The notes beneath the pieces were generated by a model. That model was not told the DNA's origin, did not search any database, and worked only from the letters and a program-made list of their open reading frames with translations. DNA of 10,538 nucleotides from Actinomyces sp. Lineage in GTDB: Bacteria; Actinomycetota; Actinomycetes; Actinomycetales; Actinomycetaceae. The translations under genes and the position numbers were made by a program. Each line of letters begins with the position of its first letter. The stretch's first letter is position 1. This document shows, in pieces, positions 1 through 5,317 of this stretch. The stretch spans positions 1-10,538 of the forward strand of contig NZ_JAUMUL010000083.1 in NCBI RefSeq assembly GCF_030530635.1, given 5' to 3'.

Positions 1-1
1 C

Positions 2-793
2 AAGACCGAGCTGGCCAAGGCCCTGGCGGACTTCCTGTTCGACGACGAGCGCGCCATTGTGCGCATCGACATGTCCGAGTACTCCGAGAAGCACTCGGTG
101 GCCCGGCTGGTCGGTGCACCTCCGGGGTACGTCGGCTACGAGGAGGGCGGACAGCTCACCGAGGCCGTGCGTCGGCGGCCCTACTCGGTGGTGCTGCTGG
201 ATGAGGTGGAGAAGGCCCACCCCGAGGTCTTCGACATCCTGCTGCAGGTGCTCGACGACGGCCGCCTCACCGACGGTCAGGGCCGTACCGTCGATTTCCG
301 CAACACCATCCTCGTGCTCACCTCCAACCTGGGCAGCCAGTTCCTCATCGACCCGCTGCTGTCCCCGGATGAGAAGCGCGAGTCGGTGATGACCGCGGTG
401 CGCGGCGCCTTCAAGCCGGAGTTCCTCAACCGGCTGGACGACACGCTGATCTTCGACGCGCTCACCAAGGAGGAACTCGGCCGCATTGTGGATATTCAGC
501 TGGTCCGGATGTCCGAGCGCTTGGAAGGCCGTCGGCTCACGCTCACGGTCACCGATGCCGCCCGGCAGTGGCTCGCCGATGAGGGCTACGACCCCTCCTT
601 CGGAGCCCGGCCACTGCGCCGCCTGGTGCAGCGCGAGATCGGCGACCGGCTGGCCAAGATGCTGCTGGCCGGCGAGGTGCTCGACGGCCAGGAGGTCGTC
701 GTCGACGTCAGCCCCGAGGGAGTGCTGGCAGGCCTGGCGCTCACGGCCCGGGGCGAGGCGCGGGCGCCTTCGGCGGCGAGCCCGGGAGTCTGA
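2..793 (+). CDS. clpB: ATP-dependent chaperone ClpB, C-terminal part (5' end outside window)
   Basis: This is the second AAA+ domain of the ClpB disaggregase, the cytosolic ATPase that threads aggregated proteins with DnaK help. The reading frame is open from base 2, and its first residues, K-T, are the end of the Walker A motif, so the N-terminal domain, first AAA+ domain and middle coiled coil lie upstream of the window. In the 263 visible residues I see the pore loop GYVG (42-45), Walker B with D67-E68 (VVLLDEVEKAH), sensor 1 at N109 (LTSNLGS), the likely arginine finger R144 (FLNRLDD) and sensor 2 at R203 (GARPLRR). The sequence around SVARLVGAPPGYVGYEEGG matches ClpB better than ClpC or ClpA. 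The tail after about residue 245 is Ala/Gly-rich and unconserved. Two hairpins follow the stop codon. All key residues in the visible part are intact. Confidence 0.96.
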   Translation, partial: KTELAKALADFLFDDERAIVRIDMSEYSEKHSVARLVGAPPGYVGYEEGGQLTEAVRRRPYSVVLLDEVEKAHPEVFDILLQVLDDGRLTDGQGRTVDFRNTILVLTSNLGSQFLIDPLLSPDEKRESVMTAVRGAFKPEFLNRLDDTLIFDALTKEELGRIVDIQLVRMSERLEGRRLTLTVTDAARQWLADEGYDPSFGARPLRRLVQREIGDRLAKMLLAGEVLDGQEVVVDVSPEGVLAGLALTARGEARAPSAASPGV

Positions 794-800
794 CCCGGCG

Positions 801-879
801 GTTCCGGGTGCCCGGCAGGACGACGGCGCCGGGAATCTGAACCGGCCGTTCCGGGCGCCGCAACACGGCGCCCGGAACG
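801..879 (+). terminator. Two tandem hairpins after clpB
   Basis: The second hairpin is a perfect 14-bp stem, 847-860 pairing with 866-879 (arms CGTTCCGGGCGCCG and its complement), with a 5-base loop. The first, 801-812 with 825-836, is a degenerate relative of similar sequence with one mismatch and two G-U pairs. They lie between the clpB stop and tetR and probably end clpB transcription. There is no T-run after either stem, so termination would be of the stem-only kind often proposed for high-GC actinobacteria. Confidence 0.55.
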
Positions 880-891
880 ATCGCCCACCAA

Positions 892-900
892 TGCCAGAAT
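892..900 (+). promoter_or_regulatory. Candidate extended -10 promoter for leaderless tetR
   Basis: TG-C-CAGAAT fits an extended -10 element. It ends six bases before the ATG at 907, which would put the transcription start at or next to the start codon. No good -35 is visible. The AAGG at 901-904 is too close to the ATG to act as a ribosome binding site, which supports a leaderless transcript. Confidence 0.4.
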
Positions 901-906
901 AAGGCC

Positions 907-1617
907 ATGTCTGTCACTCCGGCTCCTCACTCCGCCGTTCCGCCCGCGGCCAACGCTCCCACCTCCGCAAGCGGGCGTTGGCGCGCTCCCGGGCGCCCAC
1001 CGGCTGGCAGTGAGGACAAGCGCGAACGCATCCTCAACGAGGCCGTCGCCCTGTTCGGGGCCCATGGCTATGCGGGCACTTCGCTCGCGGACATCGCCGC
1101 CGCCGCCGAAATCTCCAAGGCCGGGCTGTTGCACCACTTCGCCTCCAAGGAGGCACTGTTCGCCCAGGTGCTGGAGCGGCGCGATCGCGAGGATCGGGCT
1201 AATCTTCTGGGTGACGACGAGCTCAAGGACGATCCCTGGCGACTGTTGGACGCATTCACCTCCCTGGTCGAGCACAACACCCGCCACCGGGAACTGGTGG
1301 CCATCTACACGGCTACAACACCGGCGGTTCTGGCGGCCGAGCACCCCGCACACGCCTGGCTCGCCACTCACCTGGCGGAGTCGATAGAGCAGATAGAGGA
1401 GAGCCTGGAGCGGGGTAAGGCGGCTGGACTGGTGCGTCCCGAGGCACCGTCGCAGTTGATCGCGCGCTCGGTGGTGGCCCTCAGTGATGGGTTGCAGATC
1501 CAGTGGCTGTGCGCCACCACACCCGACACCTCGGCGGCGCCCAACGTCGGCACCGGGATGGTTGATGAGATGCGCCTGTATGTGGACGACCTCAAGCAGC
1601 GTTGGCGGATCGGCTGA
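907..1617 (+). CDS. TetR/AcrR-family transcriptional regulator
   Basis: This is a 236-residue one-component DNA-binding repressor. An N-terminal helix-turn-helix spans about residues 38-85: the segment ILNEAVALFGAHGYAGTSL leads into ADIAAAAEISKAGLLHHF, the typical TetR recognition helix followed by the Y/HHF-x-SKE motif. The rest is a helical ligand-binding and dimerisation domain whose ligand cannot be told from sequence. The first 35 or so residues are Pro/Ala-rich and probably disordered. The ATG at 907 is the only good start before the domain, although no proper Shine-Dalgarno precedes it. It lies on the same strand as clpB but is separated from it by hairpins, so it is probably its own unit. 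The target is unknown: no TetR-type operator is obvious in front of the gene. Nothing links it to the fructan genes except proximity. Confidence 0.9.
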   Translation: MSVTPAPHSAVPPAANAPTSASGRWRAPGRPPAGSEDKRERILNEAVALFGAHGYAGTSLADIAAAAEISKAGLLHHFASKEALFAQVLERRDREDRANLLGDDELKDDPWRLLDAFTSLVEHNTRHRELVAIYTATTPAVLAAEHPAHAWLATHLAESIEQIEESLERGKAAGLVRPEAPSQLIARSVVALSDGLQIQWLCATTPDTSAAPNVGTGMVDEMRLYVDDLKQRWRIG

Positions 1618-1670
1618 GTCCCGCTCCCATCGGCGAACGGCCTGCGCGTCCCTTCTGCACTGCCCCGCAC

Positions 1671-1690
1671 CTGCTCGGTGAGCGGCCTTT
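1671..1690 (+). terminator. Weak candidate terminator after tetR
   Basis: CTGCTC (1671-1676) pairs with GAGCGG (1680-1685), including one G-U pair, around a GGT loop, and is followed by CCTTT. The stem is short and the T-run is only three bases, so this is a possibility only. Confidence 0.25.
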
Positions 1691-1780
1691 ATCCCGAACT
1701 TGGACACTTTTGGTCGCCTCCGCCTCGGCTGATCGTGTCACACGGGAGGGCGGGACTTTGAGGTATTCGGGTTTGGAGTG

Positions 1781-1880
1781 TGGGGTCGTGCTCAGGCTGA
1801 TGAGGTCGTTTTCGGGTTGGCGGGGTCGCGCTCGGGCGTACAGGGTCGTTCTCGGGCGGGCAAGGACTCGTCGGGGCGGG
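1781..1880. repeat. Tandem array of 20-bp degenerate units
   Basis: Four consecutive 20-bp units start at 1781, 1801, 1821 and 1841. They share a core close to GGGTCGTnCTCGGGC followed by about four variable bases. A fifth, decayed unit occupies 1861-1880, and the segment 1758-1780 (GAGGTATT-CGGGTTTGG) looks like a further degenerate unit. The period is not a multiple of three and no gene covers the array, so it is not a coding repeat. The variation between units suggests age or selection for the core only. Confidence 0.7.
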
Positions 1881-2002
1881 ACACTCTCGCCGTTGGCCGG
1901 GCGGTTGACGAAGACATGGGATAAACCTCCAACCCGCGTCGTCGGCGGCCAACCGGCGCCGTCGAACAACCCCCACCAACCCACCCAAAGCGGACGAGCT
2001 CG

Positions 2003-2057
2003 ATAACCCCAGATAACCCGAAAGTCCTAACCCATAATCTCCCGCTATAACCCCAGA
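2003..2057. repeat. Cluster of TAACCC motifs bounded by an 11-bp direct repeat
   Basis: ATAACCCCAGA occurs at 2003-2013 and again at 2047-2057. Between and within these copies TAACCC starts at 2004, 2014, 2028 and 2048. On the minus strand this reads GGGTTA, downstream of the fructanase terminator. The function is unknown. Confidence 0.5.
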
Positions 2058-2079
2058 CTGGAAGAAAGCCAGTTGGAAG

Positions 2080-2115
2080 AAAAAAGGAGGCCCCGCGCCA
2101 TCGGCGCGGGGCCTC
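2080..2115 (-). terminator. Strong Rho-independent terminator, minus strand
   Basis: This is a perfect 13-bp GC-rich stem, 2087-2099 with 2103-2115 (arm GAGGCCCCGCGCC), with a 3-base loop. On the minus strand two further bases (CC) and then six T residues (A-run 2080-2085 on the plus strand) follow. It faces the right way to end the fructanase transcript, giving a 3' untranslated region of about 215 bases. The plus strand has no T-run, so I call it unidirectional. Confidence 0.85.
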
Positions 2116-2258
2116 GGTCGGACTTTGGGGGCGCGGTCCCTGAAACGCGTCAACCCCAAACACACCGGCACGTCATCGGAGTCCCTGAACCTCCTCGATA
2201 CCGCGTGCGTTCCGACGTGCTCAATCATAGGACGTCCCGCCTGGTTAATCCATCTCAA

Positions 2259-2280
2259 GAACCGCGGAATTTCGCGGTTC
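2259..2280 (-). other. Hairpin in the 3' untranslated region of the fructanase gene
   Basis: GAACCGCG (2259-2266) pairs perfectly with CGCGGTTC (2273-2280) around a 6-base loop, about 50 bases after the fructanase stop codon. No T-run follows on either strand, so it is more likely a 3' stabiliser or pause structure than a terminator. Confidence 0.45.
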
Positions 2281-2330
2281 CATGGTTACGGATAGGTTGC
2301 GTTTATGGGGGACGGTCCCAGATCCGCAAA

Positions 2331-5171
2331 TCAGATGCGGCTCCGCACCCCTCTCAGGGTCGCGCCCGCGACGACAGCTGACATTGCCAGGAGCAGGAGG
2401 AGCGGCGTGCCGGCACCCGTGCGTGCCAACGGTCCGGACCGCCCGCCGTGGGGTTTGGCCGGGTCGGAGGGCGGGGCGGAACGCCGGCCGGTGTCGCCCG
2501 CACTCGGAGTGCTCGTCGGTGTGGGCGCCCCGGGGGAAATGGCGGTGGCGGAAGGCGTCGACGTCGGGGACGGCGTGGCGGATGGTCCGGGTGTGGCCGA
2601 CGGCGTAGGCGTGGGCTCAACCGGGGCGGTCCGGTAATCCGACAGGTGGTTGATGCGCAGCTGCGTCGCCGTGGCCGCGCCCTCATGGGCGAACAGGGAC
2701 ACGCCCCTCGCCCCCGCCTCCGGGTACACCGCATCGGTGATGGTCACGGCCCCATCGGCGGCAAACACCTCGACCGACGATGCGTCCACGAGCACCCGCA
2801 GCCTCACCAGGCCGTCCGTGTCAGGAGCGACCGGCGCGCGCTCCACACTCGGGAAGGCCGCAGAGAAGGCGGTGGCTCCGGAGGCGGTGCGGTCCAGGTA
2901 CACCTCGCCGGCCTCGGCGTCGTAGCCGACGACGGTGCCCTGGCTCTCGGCGGCATGCACAACTATGCCGCTTTCAGATGCCGTGCCCGGGTCGAGGGCG
3001 AGAGAGATGTCCAGGGCTGTGCCTGCCGCCGCATCGCTGAGGGCGGTGGTGCCCTCGGGGATCTCGGTTCCGTCCAGGACGACCGCGTCGCCGGTGTACA
3101 GCGTCTCGATCCCGGCCACGGGCTCGGCCGTCAACCGCGGCTCGCCGTTGACTGTGTGCAGTTCCAGTCGCCGCGGCGTGGTCATGGCGGTACGCCATGA
3201 GGTGGTCGGGACGGCGCCGACATAGTCCCAGTTGGACATCCAGGCGACTGTGTAGCGCTCGTCATTGGGCGCCCCGTTCCAGGTGACGGCGGCGTAATAG
3301 TCGCGTCCGTGGTCCAGGTACGGCATCACTTCGTTCTGACTGAACCCGGCGGTGGCGGACTGCACGATGGTGTCCACCATGAAGTGGCCCCACTCGGAGG
3401 TCTGATTGTTGTCCTCGAGCACCAGCTGGGCCTGTCGGCCCCGCCATTGACGCAGGTCGAGGCTCGCCCAGTCCAGGCCCCCCGACTGTCGGCCGGTGGC
3501 CGATGCAACCACGCGGCCGTCGACCACGACGTTGACGGAGGTGTTGTTGGGGATGGTGGTGGCGGCGCGGTCGGACAAGCGCACCTCGTCGAGCAGGATG
3601 TGTCCCCACCCGGAGGTGTTGTGGTCAATTACGTGCAGGGTGGCTGTGGAACCACGCAGGTCGCGCACGTCCCAGCTCTGCCAGTTGAGTTCCTCCAGGT
3701 TGCGGCCGGTGGCGGTACGAACGACTTCGCCGTCCACTAGCAGCTGCACGACGGTGGCGCCGCCGGCATCCGCCTCCGGATGGTTGCCGCCGCCGATGAG
3801 CAGATTCAGGTAGTCGGCGTCGATGGTGAACTCCGGGGAGGTCGCGGTGCCGGTCGTGGCGTCCGTGCCCTGCCCGGTGGTCGCGTCGTAGAAGGAGTTC
3901 AGCACTCCCGTGCCCCGCATGTTGATCAGCGCCTGCTGCCCGGGTGCGGCACCCGGCAGCGGGGCGTCACCGAAGGCGTCGCCGGTGACGGTCCAGCCCT
4001 CCCAGTTGTCGGCGTCGAAGCCGGTCAGCAGTCTCCCACCGCCGTCGTCGCCGGTGGCGGCGGAGTCGAAGGGGTGGTTGCCACCGCCGATGAGCAGGTT
4101 CAGGTAATCCTGCTCAATGGTGAACGGGGCAGAGGTGAGTGAACCCGTGTCGGCGTCCCCCGTGCCCCACGAGTCCGCGTAGTAGGAGCCCTGGCGCCCG
4201 GTGAGGTCTCCGGAGGCCGGGGCGTCGCCGAAGGCCTTGCCGGAGGTGGTCCAGCCGTCGTAGGTGCCGGACTCCCAGTCCTCCACCACGGTGCCCTCGC
4301 TACCGGTGTAGATCGGGATGTCGTCGGCGGTGAAGGTGGTGCCGTCCCAGTCTCCGGTGAAGTAGCGGCCCATTCCGGCCACGCTCAGCGACAGCACCCA
4401 CTTGACATGGTTCGGATCGCCGTCCAGCGCCATGGGGAACAAGTCGGGGCACTCCCACACTGCGCTCGTGTCACCCATGGGGCCGAAGGTGGACCGCAGG
4501 GTCCAGTCGATCAGGTTGTCGGAGGAATAGAAGGCGACCTGGTGGTCGACGGACAGGGCCACCGCCATGGTCCAGCGACCCGCGGTCTCGTCCCAGAAGA
4601 CCTTGGGGTCGCGGAACTCGGTGGAGCCGATGTCCAGCACCGGGTCGCCGCCGTTGTAGGTGGTCCAGGTGCGGCCCTTGTCCGTGGAGTAGGCCAGGGA
4701 CTGGGACTGGTTGCCGTTGTGATTGTCGGCACGTGTCCATACCGCCACCAGGGGAGGGTTGTCGGCGGTGCCCAGGCCGGAGGTGTTGCGGGCGTCGTAC
4801 ACGGCCGAGCCGGAGAAGACTCCGTAATCCGCGGTGTAGGGGATGGCGACGTCGAGTTCCTCCCAGTGCACCAGGTCGGTGGAGACCGCGTGCCCCCAGG
4901 ACATGTTTCCCCACTGGGTGCCCTCCGGGTTGTACTGGTAGAACATGTGGTACTCGCCGTCCAGATACACCAGACCGTTGGGGTCGTTCATCCAGTTGGT
5001 CTGCGGGGAGTAGTGGGCCAGCGGTCGCCAGTGATCGGAGGCCGCGGCGGGCGGGTCGGCCTCCGCCGGAGCCGCGGGCAGTGCTATGGCGGAGCCGACG
5101 GCCGCCAGTGCGAGTGCCGCCGTCGCCGCCAATGGGCGGAGTGATCGGTGTTGTCTCGAAGCGGTGTGCAA
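2331..5171 (-). CDS. Secreted, cell-wall-anchored GH32 fructan hydrolase (levanase/fructanase, LevJ-like)
   Basis: This 946-residue retaining glycoside hydrolase of family 32 cleaves beta-fructosidic bonds in levan, inulin or sucrose at the cell surface. A signal peptide covers about residues 1-39 (two Arg, Ala/Leu-rich core, AEA cleavage region). The five-blade propeller shows the nucleophile D63 (WMNDPNG, 60-66), FSGSAV (119-124), R187-D188-P189 and the acid/base E240 (ECPDLF, 240-245). Residues 296-606 interrupt the propeller with a duplicated, nested module; the propeller resumes near MPYLDHGRDYYAA. A beta-sandwich domain (about 690-845) is followed by a Pro/Thr/Ser linker (851-893) and a sorting signal: LARTG (915-919), hydrophobic stretch, Arg-containing tail. 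The start is TTG 5171, seven bases after GAAGGAG; the ATG at 5178 is out of frame and sits on the ribosome binding site. Size and layout resemble the Actinomyces LevJ fructanase from memory. Exact substrate (levan, inulin, sucrose) is not determinable. Confidence 0.94.
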   Translation of the reverse strand: MHTASRQHRSLRPLAATAALALAAVGSAIALPAAPAEADPPAAASDHWRPLAHYSPQTNWMNDPNGLVYLDGEYHMFYQYNPEGTQWGNMSWGHAVSTDLVHWEELDVAIPYTADYGVFSGSAVYDARNTSGLGTADNPPLVAVWTRADNHNGNQSQSLAYSTDKGRTWTTYNGGDPVLDIGSTEFRDPKVFWDETAGRWTMAVALSVDHQVAFYSSDNLIDWTLRSTFGPMGDTSAVWECPDLFPMALDGDPNHVKWVLSLSVAGMGRYFTGDWDGTTFTADDIPIYTGSEGTVVEDWESGTYDGWTTSGKAFGDAPASGDLTGRQGSYYADSWGTGDADTGSLTSAPFTIEQDYLNLLIGGGNHPFDSAATGDDGGGRLLTGFDADNWEGWTVTGDAFGDAPLPGAAPGQQALINMRGTGVLNSFYDATTGQGTDATTGTATSPEFTIDADYLNLLIGGGNHPEADAGGATVVQLLVDGEVVRTATGRNLEELNWQSWDVRDLRGSTATLHVIDHNTSGWGHILLDEVRLSDRAATTIPNNTSVNVVVDGRVVASATGRQSGGLDWASLDLRQWRGRQAQLVLEDNNQTSEWGHFMVDTIVQSATAGFSQNEVMPYLDHGRDYYAAVTWNGAPNDERYTVAWMSNWDYVGAVPTTSWRTAMTTPRRLELHTVNGEPRLTAEPVAGIETLYTGDAVVLDGTEIPEGTTALSDAAAGTALDISLALDPGTASESGIVVHAAESQGTVVGYDAEAGEVYLDRTASGATAFSAAFPSVERAPVAPDTDGLVRLRVLVDASSVEVFAADGAVTITDAVYPEAGARGVSLFAHEGAATATQLRINHLSDYRTAPVEPTPTPSATPGPSATPSPTSTPSATAISPGAPTPTSTPSAGDTGRRSAPPSDPAKPHGGRSGPLARTGAGTPLLLLLAMSAVVAGATLRGVRSRI
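3354..4286 (-). repeat. Duplicated, nested accessory module inside the GH32 catalytic domain
   Basis: Two related modules are visible in the protein. Module A is split: its first half is residues 296-379 (4035-4286) and its second half 542-606 (3354-3548). Module B (residues 381-540, 3552-4031) is complete and lies between them. Shared landmarks are the GW...AFGDAP start, the FTI..DYLNLLIGGGNHP segment (350-367 and 448-465), the VVDGRVVASATG / LVDGEVVRTATG segment, and the WGHFMVD / WGHILLD end. At DNA level, 3781-3831 and 4075-4125 still agree at about 43 of 51 positions. The related single module is common in GH32 enzymes; a carbohydrate-binding role is inference. Confidence 0.75.
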
Positions 5172-5178
5172 GTGGCAT

Positions 5179-5185
5179 CTCCTTC
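5179..5185 (-). promoter_or_regulatory. Ribosome binding site fixing the TTG start of the fructanase
   Basis: GAAGGAG on the minus strand lies seven bases before TTG at 5171. The nearby ATG (5176-5178) leads into a different frame and is only one base from this site, so it cannot be the start. Confidence 0.8.
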
Positions 5186-5204
5186 GATGCTGCTCAGGGG
5201 TGGG

Positions 5205-5249
5205 CGAATCGGCCGGACCGATTCGGTCGGAGTCAATGAGTCCGACTGG
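5205..5249. repeat. Two adjacent inverted repeats in the fructanase leader
   Basis: The first is perfect: CGAATCGG (5205-5212) and CCGATTCG (5218-5225) around CCGGA. The second has a 6-bp core, GTCGGA (5226-5231) with TCCGAC (5241-5246), around a 9-base loop and may extend outward through wobble pairs. Both lie between the proposed fructanase -10 and its ribosome binding site, so they could be RNA hairpins in the leader or further operators. Confidence 0.6.
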
Positions 5250-5255
5250 GTAGCG

Positions 5256-5284
5256 ACACTACGGCCTTCAAAACGATTTGACAA
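5256..5284 (-). promoter_or_regulatory. Promoter of the fructanase gene
   Basis: On the minus strand, TTGTCA (5279-5284, one mismatch to TTGACA) is followed after exactly 17 bases by TAGTGT (5256-5261), which fits the TAnnnT form of a -10. The predicted start near 5249 gives a leader of about 78 bases. The operator-like sequence at 5269-5280 lies in the spacer and touches the -35, a position expected for repression. Confidence 0.55.
5269..5280. promoter_or_regulatory. LacI-family-like operator in the divergent control region
   Basis: CAAAACGATTTG has the CAAA..CG..TTTG symmetry typical of LacI-family sites with a central CG. Its core AAACGATTTG recurs at 7550-7559 before the PTS operon. It overlaps the -35 region of both the fructanase promoter and the possible nadE promoter. 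Confidence 0.6.
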
Positions 5285-5311
5285 GAGTTGTGGGCCGGGC
5301 TGTGCCAGGAT
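5278..5311 (+). promoter_or_regulatory. Candidate promoter of nadE
   Basis: An extended -10, TG-C-CAGGAT (5303-5311), ends six bases before the ATG at 5318, the same geometry as at tetR, and predicts a leaderless transcript. A consensus TTGACA lies at 5278-5283 but 22 bases from the -10 hexamer, too far for a normal spacer, so the -10 assignment is the firmer part. Confidence 0.4.
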
Positions 5312-5317
5312 CGGGAC

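Larger units (their letters stand above)
1618..2330. other. Gene-free region between convergent tetR and the fructanase gene
   Basis: About 0.7 kb lies between the stop codons of two convergent genes. Open frames exist on both strands but read as low-complexity Pro/Arg-rich peptides, run through the strong terminator or the repeat array, and match no family I know. What is present: a weak hairpin after tetR, an 11-base dyad CGTGTCACACG at 1734-1744, a 20-bp tandem repeat array at 1781-1880, four TAACCC motifs at 2004-2053, a strong minus-strand terminator at 2080-2115 and a hairpin at 2259-2280. No tRNA or rRNA was recognised. Confidence 0.6.

Noticed and set aside
586..1707. Minus-strand open frame (373 codons) opposite clpB and tetR
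   Set aside because: It is antisense to two conserved genes, has no domain, and crosses the hairpins after clpB.
1781..1880. CRISPR array
   Set aside because: Units are 20 bp head to tail with no room for spacers of 30 bases or more, and no cas gene is in the window.
1689..2258. Minus-strand open frame (189 codons) in the gene-free region
   Set aside because: It runs through the strong terminator at 2080-2115 and the tandem repeats and has no ribosome binding site or recognisable domain.
2116..2330. tRNA or known structured RNA between the terminator and the fructanase gene
   Set aside because: I could not fit a cloverleaf or a known riboswitch core on either strand; only simple hairpins are present.
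5288..5317. Longer nadE start at TTG 5288
   Set aside because: No ribosome binding site, overlap with the candidate -10 element, and no conservation; the ATG at 5318 fits better.
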